64,000 nt of DNA from SCTD01 sp963781675 (GCA_963781675.1 CAWAGF010000006.1:584838-648837); one strand, 5' to 3'; positions 41,662 through 50,758 are shown, counted from the stretch's first letter. Notes: generated from the letters alone by a model not told the origin. Numbers and translations are program-made.

Positions 41662-41691
41662 CAGAAGGGCCCCGCGCGCTGCGCAGGGCCC
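41662..41691 (-). promoter_or_regulatory. Attenuator-like hairpin in the infC leader
   Basis: On the minus strand GGGCCC-TGCGCAGCGCGCG-GGGCCC followed by TTCTGC forms a strong hairpin 40 bp before the infC start. Leaders of infC operons often carry such attenuators. The rest of the 41622-41884 region holds no gene; TACCCT near 41880-41875 may be the -10 of the leader. Confidence 0.5.
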
Positions 41692-41884
41692 ACACCGCCC
41701 GCCCGCCCCTGAGGGCACGCGGACCACGGGCACGGCCGGTCGTGCAGGGTGGATCTTGGTCCTACGGTGGCCGTGCTCCGACCGGACCCGGGCGCCGACG
41801 AGCAGCTCCGCGGGTGGGAGGTGGGACCTCCGCTTGCACGACCCCGGACATGCCGGGGCCGGGTCGCCCTGCAAGGGTAGCAGG

Positions 41885-42217
41885 GTGAGCACTCCGGAGG
41901 AAGCGCGCGACATCGCCGAGGTCCCTGCCGCCGAGGTGATCGCCACCGCGGCGGTGCACCTCATGTCGGCGGCGGCCGTGAAGTGCGGCCTGGCGGAGGA
42001 GGGCGACGCCTACAAGGACCTGGACGAGGCGCGCAAGCTCATCACCGCGCTGGCCGGCCTGGTGCAGGCGGCCCGCCCCGACCTGGGCGTGCACGCCGCT
42101 CCCCTGCGCGACGGGCTGCAGGCCCTGCAGAAGGCCTTCCGCGAGGCCTCGCCGATCCCGGACGAGCCGGGTGAGGGGCCGGGCGAGCGGCTCACCTCCC
42201 CCAGAGGCGCTTCCTGA
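41885..42217 (+). CDS. DUF1844-family protein
   Basis: 110 aa, GTG start. The helical core EVIATAAVHLMSAAAVKCGL, YKDLDEARKLITALAGLVQA matches DUF1844, a short domain of unknown function. Acidic N terminus, disordered C terminus (DEPGEGPGERL). It diverges from infC, as often seen in actinobacteria, and its last 26 bp overlap the end of the convergent SseB gene. Confidence 0.85.
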   Translation: MSTPEEARDIAEVPAAEVIATAAVHLMSAAAVKCGLAEEGDAYKDLDEARKLITALAGLVQAARPDLGVHAAPLRDGLQALQKAFREASPIPDEPGEGPGERLTSPRGAS

Positions 42218-42917
42218 GCGGGTAGCCCGGCCCTTCGGCTGGCACGACGGCGAGATCGAGCGGCCGGTCCAGCTGCGGGGCGAGCCGCGCGGCGAGGGCG
42301 GCCAGCTCCTGCGGCGGCAGCGGCTGCGCGATGCCGAGCACCGGGCCGTCGGGCCCGTCGAGCAGCCGGGCCCGGACCCGCTCCCCCTTGAGCGCGCGCT
42401 CGAGCTGCCGGACGAGCTCCGGGTCCACCGCGACCGGCGTCGTCAGCGCGGCGGCCGCCGTACGGGTCGACAGGCTGCTGCCGGGGACGGGGACGCGGCC
42501 CGCGGCGAGCTCGGCCAGCTCCTCCCCCACCACGACGAAGGCTGCCCCGGGCGGGTCCACCAGCAGGGCGACCGCGCCGTCCTCGAGCGCCGCGGTGCAG
42601 GCCTCGGGCACCGTCAGCCGCACCGGCCGGGCGCCCTCGGCGAAGGCGGTGAGGCTGGGCACGTCGAGGAAGACCGGCACCCCGCGGCCGCTGGAGCCGG
42701 CCAGCGTCACCAGCGCCATCTCGGCGGTCGACTCGGCGCGCAGCCCCGTGCCGGGGTCGAGGTGCTCGGCGGTGCTGCGCGCGGTGACGGCGGCGAACAC
42801 GCGGGCGGTGGCGAGGACGGCCAGCGCGCGGGCGCGGGTCCGGGGTGAGGCGTCCTGGCGGTGGGCGGTCAGCGCGGCGACGACCTGCGGGTCGGCGAGC
42901 CCGTCGTCGAGGTCCAC
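42192..42917 (-). CDS. SseB-domain protein
   Basis: 241 aa with one SseB N-terminal-like domain (residues 30-140): VLATARVFAAVTARSTAEH, MALVTLAGSSGRGVPVFLDV, LTAFAEGARPVRLTVPEACT and GAVALLVDPPGAAFVVVGEE. The C-terminal part (LDLAVVPAEGPGYPLRKRLW) is a conserved-looking extension. The role of this domain outside pathogens is unknown. GTG start; followed by 73 bp with a short inverted repeat (CACCCTGGTGCTGGGGA near 42960) that may act as a terminator. Confidence 0.8.
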   Translation of the reverse strand: MDLDDGLADPQVVAALTAHRQDASPRTRARALAVLATARVFAAVTARSTAEHLDPGTGLRAESTAEMALVTLAGSSGRGVPVFLDVPSLTAFAEGARPVRLTVPEACTAALEDGAVALLVDPPGAAFVVVGEELAELAAGRVPVPGSSLSTRTAAAALTTPVAVDPELVRQLERALKGERVRARLLDGPDGPVLGIAQPLPPQELAALAARLAPQLDRPLDLAVVPAEGPGYPLRKRLWGR

Positions 42918-42990
42918 CCGCCCGAGGCTAGGCCGCGCGCTCCTCGTGACGTCCCCAGCACCCTGGTGCTGGGGACCTCACGGAGCAGAG

Positions 42991-44316
42991 TCAGTCCGTG
43001 CTGCCGGCCAGCGCCACGACGGCGCGGTCGACGGCGGCCAGCGCGCGCCCGCCGTCCTTCACGCCGGTGAGCTGGAAGGAGAACCAGACGGTCCGCCCGC
43101 TCGTCGTCTCGGTGTAGCCGCTCAGCGCGCGCACCCCGCTCAGCGTGCCGGTCTTGGCCAGGACCCGGCCTTCCGCGGGCGTCCCGCAGAAGCGGCGCTT
43201 CAGCGTCCCGTCCCGGCAGCCGATCGGCAGGGCGGCCCGGAAGGCCTCGCCGGAGCCGGAGGCCTCGGCGGCCTTGAGCAGCAGCACCTGCCCGCCGGTG
43301 GTCTGCCGGTCGTTCGCGGACAGGCCGGAGCCGTCGGAGCCCGCACCCACGGGGACGGCGTGCTCGGCAAGGACCTGCCGGACGGCGGCCAGACCGCCCG
43401 CCGAGCTGCCGTCGGCGCGCAGGGTGCGGCCGAGCTCCTTGAGCAGCAGCTCGGCGGCGAAGTTGTCGCTGTCCTTGAGCACCCGCTGGACGACGGCGGG
43501 CATCGGGCCGCTGACGCGCTCCGCGACCGTCACCGCCTCCACCGGGCGCCGCTCCCGGCGGACGGTGCCGACCGTGACGCCCTCCGCGCGCAGGTAGTCG
43601 CGGAACAGCACGGCGTTCGGGAGCGCCGGGTCGGCGAGGAAGGCGCTGTCGGAGCGGTGCTTGTTCTTGTCGACGGCGAGCGCGGACAGCGGGCCGGCCT
43701 CGCCCGGCATGTACGCCGCCTTCCAGCCCGCGGCGGTGCGGCGGCTGTCGTAGCGGGTGTCGTCCAGCCGCACCTCGCCGGTGACGGTCGTGATGCCGGC
43801 GGCCTTCACGTCCCGCGCGAGCTGCCGCAGGCCGAGCTTGGTGAGGTACGGGTCACCGCCCGCAACGAGCCACAGGTTGCCCTGCAGGACACCCGCCACG
43901 GGCTCGGAAGTGCGGGCTACCTCGGTGCGCAGCCGCGCGTCCGGGCCGAGGGCGACCAGGGCGGACAGCCCGACGTAGCTCTTCTGCGTCGAGGCCGGGG
44001 GCAGCGCGTGGCCGCTCTCCCGGCGCAGGACCGCGCCGTACCCCTGGACCTCGACGGAGGCCGACACGGTGGTGGCGGTGGAGCCGGCCAGCGCCGCCTC
44101 CAGCCGGCGGCGCAGGGCGTCGCGCTGGGCGTCGGTGGCGGGCGGCGGCTCGGTCTGCTCACCCGTGAGCAGCGCGACGGGGCGCGGCCCGACCGTCGTC
44201 GTGGACACGAGGCCGGCAACCGTCTCGTCGAGCACGCCGGCGGCGGCGGGACCGGCCAGCAGGCCGAGGACGACGGCCACAGCGGCCAAGCAGGGACGGC
44301 GGGGGCTCACGTGCAC
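42991..44316 (-). CDS. dacB: D-alanyl-D-alanine carboxypeptidase/endopeptidase (PBP4, peptidase S13)
   Basis: A secreted or membrane-anchored 441-aa penicillin-binding protein trimming peptidoglycan peptides. The signal sequence PCLAAVAVVLGLLAGPAAAG is followed by the active-site SxxK in PPASTQKSYVGLS (near residue 120), SxN in DSDNFAAELLLKELG and KTG in AKTGTLSGVRALSGYT. Segment APVLE-type domain insertion typical of S13 lies between the first two motifs. GTG start. The 102-bp gap to the next gene holds nothing clear. Confidence 0.9.
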   Translation of the reverse strand: MHVSPRRPCLAAVAVVLGLLAGPAAAGVLDETVAGLVSTTTVGPRPVALLTGEQTEPPPATDAQRDALRRRLEAALAGSTATTVSASVEVQGYGAVLRRESGHALPPASTQKSYVGLSALVALGPDARLRTEVARTSEPVAGVLQGNLWLVAGGDPYLTKLGLRQLARDVKAAGITTVTGEVRLDDTRYDSRRTAAGWKAAYMPGEAGPLSALAVDKNKHRSDSAFLADPALPNAVLFRDYLRAEGVTVGTVRRERRPVEAVTVAERVSGPMPAVVQRVLKDSDNFAAELLLKELGRTLRADGSSAGGLAAVRQVLAEHAVPVGAGSDGSGLSANDRQTTGGQVLLLKAAEASGSGEAFRAALPIGCRDGTLKRRFCGTPAEGRVLAKTGTLSGVRALSGYTETTSGRTVWFSFQLTGVKDGGRALAAVDRAVVALAGSTD

Positions 44317-44419
44317 GTCCCTCGGTTCGGCGCGGCGGTGCGGGTGCTGGAGCCCGAGTCTGTGCAGGTTCGCCCGTTCACGCTGGAGACGCGCCGAAGT
44401 GTCACCTCGAGGTGAGGTC

Positions 44420-44857
44420 TCAGGGGGCCCTTCGGCTGTCGGCCAGCAGGCGCCGCAGGGCGAGCACGACGTCGACCGCCCGGTCCCCGTCGTTGGACTG
44501 CACGGCGAGCAGCGCCACCGTGTCGTCGTCCTGGAGGTCCAGGCTCGCCCAGGAGGCGCCGTCGTCCATCCGCACCGCGCGCACGACCTGCCAGGGGAAC
44601 AGCCGCTCCCCCACGACGTTGCGCACCCGCACGCCCGCGGCGTCCGCGCTGACCCGGGCGCGCGTCAGCGACAGCACCCCGCAGGAGATGAGGACGCCGA
44701 GCAGCACCATCGCGACCTGGTCCGGCAGCCGGAACCTCGCGCCTCCCTCCGGTCCGCTGCCCAGCGCGACGGCGACGGCGACGAACACGGCCATCACGAG
44801 CACGACGACGCCCCAGCAGACCCGGGTGAGCTTCACCGGGCGGCTGGTCACGGTCAC
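44420..44857 (-). CDS. PH-domain (bPH-type) membrane protein
   Basis: 145 aa. Two helices (LTRVCWGVVVLVMAVFVAVA and DQVAMVLLGVLISCGVLSL) precede a small PH-like domain: RVSADAAGVRVRNVVGERLF, PWQVVRAVRMDDGASWASLD and DDDTVALLAVQSNDGD. Such proteins sit near rib/his genes in many actinobacteria; function unknown. GTGA overlap with the upstream gene. Confidence 0.8.
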   Translation of the reverse strand: MTVTSRPVKLTRVCWGVVVLVMAVFVAVAVALGSGPEGGARFRLPDQVAMVLLGVLISCGVLSLTRARVSADAAGVRVRNVVGERLFPWQVVRAVRMDDGASWASLDLQDDDTVALLAVQSNDGDRAVDVVLALRRLLADSRRAP

Positions 44858-45468
44858 GGCGGGACCTCCACCGGGCGGCGCACCGGGGTCTGGCGCAGCA
44901 CCCGGAAGGCGATCTGGACGGCGGGTCCGATGCCGAGCGCGAACAGCACGGTGCCGATGCCGACGGGGCCGCCGAGCAGCACCCCGACGACCAGCACGAC
45001 GCACTCGAGGACGCCGCGGGCGGTGCCGACGCGCCAGCCGGTACGGGTGTGGATCGCGACCATGAGCCCGTCGCGGGGGCCCGGCCCGAGGTGCGCGCCG
45101 AGGTAGAGCGCGGAGCCGGCGGCGACGGTGGCGATCCCGAGCAGGGTGACGAGCAGGCGCAGCACGACCGGCGCGTCGTCGAGGTCGCGGAGCAGCGTCG
45201 TCTGGAGCAGCACGTCGAGCACCGCCCCGATGACGACGACGTTGAGGACGGTGCCGATCCCGACGCGCACCCGGGCGGCCAGCCCGATCAGCAGCACCGC
45301 CACGGAGACGCCGATCGCGGTGAGGCCGAAGCGGACGCCGAGCTGCTTGGACAGGCCACCGGTGAGGACGTCCCAGGGCCCGACCCCGAGCTCGGCCTCC
45401 AGTCCGAACCACAGGCCGACGGCGAACAGCACCAGCCCGACGTTCAGCTTCACCAGGCGCCAGGTCAC
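44854..45468 (-). CDS. YczE/YitT-like integral membrane protein
   Basis: 204 aa, about six membrane helices. LNVGLVLFAVGLWFGLEAEL and LGVGPWDVLTGGLSKQLGVR open the protein, and YLGAHLGPGPRDGLMVAIHT with RTGWRVGTARGVLECVVLVV are YczE-like repeats of the GxGPxD type. Role unknown. Coupled by GTGA at both ends. Confidence 0.78.
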   Translation of the reverse strand: MTWRLVKLNVGLVLFAVGLWFGLEAELGVGPWDVLTGGLSKQLGVRFGLTAIGVSVAVLLIGLAARVRVGIGTVLNVVVIGAVLDVLLQTTLLRDLDDAPVVLRLLVTLLGIATVAAGSALYLGAHLGPGPRDGLMVAIHTRTGWRVGTARGVLECVVLVVGVLLGGPVGIGTVLFALGIGPAVQIAFRVLRQTPVRRPVEVPP

Positions 45469-46403
45469 GTGCGGGCGGCCCGTCCGCTGACGGCCACGGC
45501 GACCAGCGTCAGGGCGACCCCGACCACGGTCAGCAGCTCCACCGTCTCGCCGTGCACGGGCACCAGCAGGTCGAGCAGCAGCGCACCGACGAGCTGGCCG
45601 GCGATGACGGCGAGGCCCAGGCGCAGCACCCCGAGCCGGCGCACGACGATCGCGGCGACGGCCACGAAGGACGCCCCCATCGGGCCGCCGGTGTAGAGGT
45701 ACCACTGCCCCCAGCCGGGCCAGTCCTGCACGTCGAGGCCGGTGAGGGCGGCGTGCGCGAGGACGCCGATCAGGAGGGCGGCGGTGCCCACGATGAAGTT
45801 CACCAGGGTGGCCACGCCGGCGTCCCCGGTCGTGCGGCGCACCCGGCCGTTGAGCGCCTGCTGGACGCTGATCGCGAAGCCGGCAGCCACCACGAGCACG
45901 AGCAGCAGCGGCGAGGCCTCCCGCGCGCCGTCGCCGAGGACGCTGATGCCGACCGCGGCCAGGCAGAGGAGGGCGCCGGCGACCCGCGGACCGGTGAGGC
46001 CGTGGGCGCCGCCCGGCCCCAGGCCGTACCGGTCCACGACGAGCCCACCCGTGGTCTGCCCGGCGACCAGGCCCACCGTCAGCAGTGCGACGCCGATCTC
46101 CGGCGCCGCGGCCGCACCGACCGCGACCAGCGAGGCGCCGCCCAGACCGCCGAGCCGCTGCGCCCACGGCACCTCGCGGACCTTCGCGAAGGCCGCCCGC
46201 GAGGGCGCACGGGCCAGCACGACCGCGATGACCGCGACCAGGCCGGTGCCGAAGGAGACCAGCGCGGTGAGCAGCGCGTCGCCCAGCGCGGTCTTGAGCT
46301 CGCCGTTGACGCGCTGCTGGAGCGCGACGACGCCCCCGGACGCGACGGCCGCCGCGAGGGCCAGCGTGGCGGTGCGGGAGCGCGGGGCAGCGACCGCCGT
46401 CAC
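45465..46403 (-). CDS. DMT-superfamily transporter (DUF606/YdcZ type, duplicated)
   Basis: 312 aa with about ten helices formed by two DUF606 halves: ASGGVVALQQRVNGELKTAL in the first and FAISVQQALNGRVRRTTGDA in the second. Fused double-DUF606 proteins are putative small-molecule exporters. Start overlaps the hisG stop (GTGA). Confidence 0.8.
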   Translation of the reverse strand: MTAVAAPRSRTATLALAAAVASGGVVALQQRVNGELKTALGDALLTALVSFGTGLVAVIAVVLARAPSRAAFAKVREVPWAQRLGGLGGASLVAVGAAAAPEIGVALLTVGLVAGQTTGGLVVDRYGLGPGGAHGLTGPRVAGALLCLAAVGISVLGDGAREASPLLLVLVVAAGFAISVQQALNGRVRRTTGDAGVATLVNFIVGTAALLIGVLAHAALTGLDVQDWPGWGQWYLYTGGPMGASFVAVAAIVVRRLGVLRLGLAVIAGQLVGALLLDLLVPVHGETVELLTVVGVALTLVAVAVSGRAART

Positions 46404-47275
46404 TCGACGATCTTGGAGATGGGCAGCTCGAGGATGTCGCGCGCGCCGGCCGCCTTGAGCGACGGGATCAGCGTGTTGACGCCCTTCTTCGGCACCACCG
46501 TCTCGAGTGCGCGCATGTCGCCGGACGCCGTCGTCATGACCGTCGGGCTGGCCATGGCGGGCAGCACGGCGAGCACGTCCTGCAGCTGCGCCTGCGGGAC
46601 GTTGAGCTTGAGCAGCACCTGTCCGCGCGCGCGCAGCGCGCCCTGGAGCAGGACGACCACGTCGTCCATGGCGGCCCGCTTCTCCGGGTCCTCGTACGCC
46701 TCGCGGTTGGCGAGGAGCTCGGTGCGGCTGGTGAGCAGCGTCGCGATGATCTTCAAGCCGGCCTTGCGCAGCGACGAGCCGGTCTCGGTGAGGTCGACGA
46801 TCGCGTCGACGATGTCCGGGATCTTGGCCTCGGTCGCGCCGTGGCTGGTGAACACCTTGGCCTTGACGCCGTGCTCCTCGAGGAAGCGGCGCGTCGTCTC
46901 CGGCATCTCGGTGGAGATCCGCACGCCGTCCGGCAGGTCGGTGACGCTGTTCCAGGGCGACTCCTTCGGCACCGCGAGCACGACGCTCACGACCGCCTCA
47001 CCGGCGCGGCCGCCGCCGATCTCGCCGAGGCTGACGACGTCGGCGCCGGTCTCGCTGACCCAGTCGCGGCCGCTGATGCCGAGGTCGAAGATGCCCTGCT
47101 CGACGTAGGTCGGGATCTCCTGCGGGCGCAGGAAGCGCACCTTGTCGATGCGCGGGTCGTCGACCCGCGCGTGGTAGTCGCGGTCGCCGCCGCGCACGAC
47201 GTGCAGGTCGGCGGCCGAGAACAGCTCGAGGACCTGCTTCTCCAGGCTGCCCTTGGGCAGGACGATCGCGAGCAC
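46400..47275 (-). CDS. hisG: ATP phosphoribosyltransferase, long form
   Basis: First step of histidine synthesis, 291 aa. LAIVLPKGSLEKQVLELFSA, IFDLGISGRDWVSETGADVV and AIVDLTETGSSLRKAGLKII (phosphate-binding loop) are intact, and the C-terminal histidine-sensing domain is present (LETVVPKKGVNTLIPSLKAA). Thus it is the self-contained feedback-inhibited form and needs no HisZ. The usual neighbour hisE is missing: ribH ends 10 bp upstream. Confidence 0.93.
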   Translation of the reverse strand: MLAIVLPKGSLEKQVLELFSAADLHVVRGGDRDYHARVDDPRIDKVRFLRPQEIPTYVEQGIFDLGISGRDWVSETGADVVSLGEIGGGRAGEAVVSVVLAVPKESPWNSVTDLPDGVRISTEMPETTRRFLEEHGVKAKVFTSHGATEAKIPDIVDAIVDLTETGSSLRKAGLKIIATLLTSRTELLANREAYEDPEKRAAMDDVVVLLQGALRARGQVLLKLNVPQAQLQDVLAVLPAMASPTVMTTASGDMRALETVVPKKGVNTLIPSLKAAGARDILELPISKIVE

Positions 47276-47285
47276 GGTGATCCCT

Positions 47286-47771
47286 CTAGTTGTAGGTGCC
47301 GGTGCGCAGGCGCTTGAGCACGGCTGCGGTGTCGAGTGCGGCGAGGACGGCCTCGCGGCCCTTGTCCTCGGAGGCGCCGGGCAGGCCGGAGCGCGCCCGC
47401 GCCTGCTCCTCGGTGTCGCAGGTGAGCACGCCGTTGCCGACGGGCGTGTGGCTGTCCAGCGACACCCGGGTGAGGCCGTACGTCACGGCGTCGCAGACGT
47501 ACTCGAAGTGCGGGGTGCCGCCGCGCAGCACGAGCCCCAGCGCCGAGACGGCGTCGTGCGTGGCCGCGAGCGCCTGCGCGACGACCGGCAGCTCGACGGC
47601 GCCGCTGACCCGCACGACGGTCGGCTCGTCGACACCGCACTCGCGCGCGGTGCGCACGGCCGAGTCGAGCAGCGCGTCGGTGATCTCGTCGTGCCAGCGC
47701 GTCGCGACGATCGCGAGGCTCAGCCCGCGGGCGTCGACGAGAGCGCCTGCAGGCGCGCCCTTCCCGCTCAC
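47286..47771 (-). CDS. ribH: 6,7-dimethyl-8-ribityllumazine synthase
   Basis: 161 aa, penultimate riboflavin step. LAIVATRWHDEITDALLDSA, VVRVSGAVELPVVAQALAAT, LGLVLRGGTPHFEYVCDAVT and TPVGNGVLTCDTEEQA cover the active site including the catalytic His (HFEYVC). GTG 47771 overlaps the ribBA stop. Confidence 0.94.
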   Translation of the reverse strand: MSGKGAPAGALVDARGLSLAIVATRWHDEITDALLDSAVRTARECGVDEPTVVRVSGAVELPVVAQALAATHDAVSALGLVLRGGTPHFEYVCDAVTYGLTRVSLDSHTPVGNGVLTCDTEEQARARSGLPGASEDKGREAVLAALDTAAVLKRLRTGTYN

Positions 47772-49051
47772 TCGACCGCTCCGGCGCTGGCTTCCGTCGC
47801 CTCGTCCTCGAAGGCCGCAAGGCCAGGCAGGTCGTGGCCCATCCGGTCGCGCTTGGTCTTGAGGTAGCGCAGGTTCTCCTTGGTGGCGTGCACCGGCAGC
47901 GACTGCCGCCCGACGATCTCCAGGCCGTAGCCCTCGAGACCGGCCCGCTTGGTCGGGTTGTTCGTGAGCAGCCGCATCGTGCGGATGCCGAGGTCGACGA
48001 GGATCTGCGCGCCGGTGCCGTAGTCGCGCGCGTCGGCCGGCAGGCCCAGCTCGAGGTTGGCGTCGACGGTGTCCGCACCGCTGTCCTGCAGGGAGTACGC
48101 CTGGAGCTTGTGCATCAGGCCGATGCCGCGCCCCTCGTGCCCGCGGACGTAGAGCACGACGCCGCGGCCCTCCTGGTCGACGGCCTCCAGCGCCGCGTCG
48201 AGCTGGGGCCCGCAGTCGCAGCGGCGCGAACCGAACACGTCGCCCGTGAGGCACTCGGAGTGCACCCGCACCAGGACGTCCTGCCCGTCGCCGATGTCGC
48301 CCTTCACGAGGGCGATGTGGTCGGCCTCGTCGAGCTTGCTCTGGTAGCCGACCGCGCGGAACTCGCCGTGCTTGGTCGGGATCTTCGCCTCGGCGACCCG
48401 CTGCACCTGCGACTCCGTGCGGCGGCGCCAGGCGATGAGGTCGGCGATCGAGATGATGGACAGGCCGTGCTCGGCGGCGAAGACCTTGAGCTCGTCGAGG
48501 CGGGCCATGTCGTGGCCGTCCTTCTCGCTGACGATCTCGCAGATGACGCCGACCGGCCGCAGGCCCGCCATCCGGCACAGGTCGACCGCGGCCTCGGTGT
48601 GGCCGGCCCGGCGCAGGACGCCGCCGTCGAGGGCGCGCAGCGGGTTGATGTGCCCCGGACGCGTCAGGTCGTACGGCGTGGTCGCGGGGTCGGACAGGAC
48701 CTGCATGGTGCGGGCCCGGTCGGCGGCCGAGATGCCGGTGCTGATGCCGGTGCGCGCGTCGACCGTGATCGTGTACGCGGTGCGCATGCGCTCCTGGTTC
48801 GCACCGACCATGAGCGGGATCTCGAGCCGGTCGAGGTCCTCGCCGGTCATCGGCACGCAGATGTAGCCGCTGGTGTAGCGCGTCATGAACGCGACCAGCT
48901 CCGGCGTCGCCTTCTCGGCGGCGAAGACGAGGTCGCCCTCGTTCTCGCGGTCCTCGTCGTCGACGACCACGACGGCCTTGCCAGCGGCGATGTCGGCCAC
49001 CGCCTGCTCGACGCTGTCGAGCCCTGCCGGGGCAAGGGGCTGAGCGGTCAC
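47768..49051 (-). CDS. ribBA: Bifunctional DHBP synthase/GTP cyclohydrolase II
   Basis: 427 aa. RibB half: VVVVDDEDRENEGDLVFAAE, FMTRYTSGYICVPMTGEDLD, GHINPLRALDGGVLRRAGHT. RibA half: VRVHSECLTGDVFGSRRCDC gives the zinc cysteines and GRGVVLYVRGHEGRGIGLMH the GTP site. Both halves look active. GTGA overlap with ribE. Confidence 0.94.
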   Translation of the reverse strand: MTAQPLAPAGLDSVEQAVADIAAGKAVVVVDDEDRENEGDLVFAAEKATPELVAFMTRYTSGYICVPMTGEDLDRLEIPLMVGANQERMRTAYTITVDARTGISTGISAADRARTMQVLSDPATTPYDLTRPGHINPLRALDGGVLRRAGHTEAAVDLCRMAGLRPVGVICEIVSEKDGHDMARLDELKVFAAEHGLSIISIADLIAWRRRTESQVQRVAEAKIPTKHGEFRAVGYQSKLDEADHIALVKGDIGDGQDVLVRVHSECLTGDVFGSRRCDCGPQLDAALEAVDQEGRGVVLYVRGHEGRGIGLMHKLQAYSLQDSGADTVDANLELGLPADARDYGTGAQILVDLGIRTMRLLTNNPTKRAGLEGYGLEIVGRQSLPVHATKENLRYLKTKRDRMGHDLPGLAAFEDEATEASAGAVE

Positions 49052-49683
49052 GGCTTCTCCTCGTGCGGGTCAGGGACAGCCGTCGGCGGGCGGACCCCGG
49101 CGAGCAGCAGCTTCTCGACGTACTTGGCCATGACGTCGACCTCCAGGTTGACCGGGTCGCCGGCGCCCTTGGCGCCGAGGGTGGTCAGCCCGAGGGTGGT
49201 CGGGATGAGGCTGACCTCGAACCAGTCCTCGCCGACCGCGGCCACCGTCAGCGAGATGCCGTCGACGGTGATGGAGCCCTTCTCCACGACGTAGCGCGCG
49301 AGGTCGCCCGGCAGGCTGAGCCGCACGACCGTCCAGTGCTCGTCCGGCGTGACCCGCTCGATGGTGCCGGTGCCGTCGACGTGACCCTGCACCAGGTGGC
49401 CGCCGAGGCGGTCGCTGACGCGCACGGCCCGCTCGAGGTTGACCCGGCTGCCCGGCGCGAGGACGCCGAGGCTGGAGCGCTCGAGCGTCTCGCTCATGAC
49501 GTCGGCGGTGAAGGAGCCGTCGACGTTCTCGACGACCGTCAGGCACACGCCGTTGACGGAGATGGAGTCGCCGTGCCCGGCGTCGCTGGTGACCAGCGGT
49601 CCGCGGACGGTGAGGCGGGAGGCGTCCTGCAGCGGCTCCACCGCCACCACCTCGCCGAGCTCCTCGACGATGCCGGTGAACAT
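49048..49683 (-). CDS. ribE: Riboflavin synthase alpha chain
   Basis: 211 aa with two lumazine-binding repeats: FTGIVEELGEVVAVEPLQDA and GHLVQGHVDGTGTIERVTPD. SISVNGVCLTVVENVDGSF and SITVDGISLTVAAVGEDWF are the matching barrel motifs. ATG start shares one base with the ribD stop. Confidence 0.94.
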   Translation of the reverse strand: MFTGIVEELGEVVAVEPLQDASRLTVRGPLVTSDAGHGDSISVNGVCLTVVENVDGSFTADVMSETLERSSLGVLAPGSRVNLERAVRVSDRLGGHLVQGHVDGTGTIERVTPDEHWTVVRLSLPGDLARYVVEKGSITVDGISLTVAAVGEDWFEVSLIPTTLGLTTLGAKGAGDPVNLEVDVMAKYVEKLLLAGVRPPTAVPDPHEEKP

Positions 49684-50756
49684 CAGGGCCTCCTCTGGGC
49701 TGGTCGAAGAGTCAGCCGGACGTCGTCGCCGACGCGGGTGACGTCGTCCAACCGCAACCGGTGCGCCGCGGTGATCGTTCCCGCTCCGGTCGGTCCCAGC
49801 GCGTGGGGCCCGTCACCCAGCAGGGCCGGCGCCACGTAGCCGACGACCCGGTCGACGAGCCCCTGCGCGACGAACGACCCGGCCAGCGTCGGCCCGCCCT
49901 CGAGCAGGACGCTGACCACGCCGTACGACTCCTGGAGGTGCGCGAGCAGCGCGGCCGGGTCGAGGTGGCCTTCGCGCAGCGGCAGCTGGACCGTGCGGGC
50001 GTAGCCGGGCTCGTCGAGCAGCGGCCCGGTGACGACGAGCGCGGGTGCGCCGCCGGCGAGGCAGCGCGCCGTCAGCGGGGTGCGGGCGCGGGTGTCGACG
50101 ACGACGCGCAGCGGCTGGTGCCCCGGGTCGGGGCGGACGTCGAGCAGCGGGTCGTCCGCGAGCACGGTCCCGGCGCCGGCCACCACCGCGTCGACCTCGG
50201 CGCGCAGGCGGTGCACGTCGGCCCGCGCGGCCTCGGACGTGATCCAGCGGCTGGTGCCGTCCGCGGCGGCGCTGCGGCCGTCGAGGGTGGCGGCGTACTT
50301 CCAGGTGACGAACGGCCGGCCGGTCCGGCGGCTGGTGAGCCACGCCTCGAGCGGCCCGAGCGCCACCTCCTCGGCGAGCAGGCCCGTCTCGACCTCGACG
50401 CCCGCGGCGCGCAGCAGGTCGGCCCCGCCCCCGGCCTGGTCGGTCTCGTCCGCGCACGCCACGACCACCCGCGCGACCCCGGCGTCGAGCACCGCGGTCG
50501 TGCACGGCCCGGTGCGGCCGGTGTGGGCGCAGGGCTCGAGGGTGACGACGGCAGTGCCGCCGCGGGCGCGCTCGCCGGCCTCCTGCAGCGCGACGACCTC
50601 GGCGTGCGGACCGCCCGGCGGGCGGGTCCATCCCTCGCCGACGACGTCGCCCGCGGCGTCCAGGACGACCGCGCCGACGGGCGGGTTCGGGCTGGTGGTG
50701 CCGAGGGCGCGCCGGGACAGCGCGACGGCGCGGCGCATGGCCTCGCTCTGCTCCAC
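49683..50756 (-). CDS. ribD: Riboflavin deaminase/reductase RibD
   Basis: 357 aa. The deaminase has the zinc ligands in GGPHAEVVALQEAGERA and LEPCAHTGRTGPCTTAVLDA. The reductase half shows PFVTWKYAATLDGRSAAADG, SRWITSEAARADVHRLRAEV and VLLEGGPTLAGSFVAQGLVD. First gene of ribD-E-BA-H. GTG 50756 with GGGGGA as SD, which lies in the sequestering hairpin described separately. Confidence 0.93.
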   Translation of the reverse strand: MEQSEAMRRAVALSRRALGTTSPNPPVGAVVLDAAGDVVGEGWTRPPGGPHAEVVALQEAGERARGGTAVVTLEPCAHTGRTGPCTTAVLDAGVARVVVACADETDQAGGGADLLRAAGVEVETGLLAEEVALGPLEAWLTSRRTGRPFVTWKYAATLDGRSAAADGTSRWITSEAARADVHRLRAEVDAVVAGAGTVLADDPLLDVRPDPGHQPLRVVVDTRARTPLTARCLAGGAPALVVTGPLLDEPGYARTVQLPLREGHLDPAALLAHLQESYGVVSVLLEGGPTLAGSFVAQGLVDRVVGYVAPALLGDGPHALGPTGAGTITAAHRLRLDDVTRVGDDVRLTLRPAQRRP

Positions 50757-50758
50757 CG

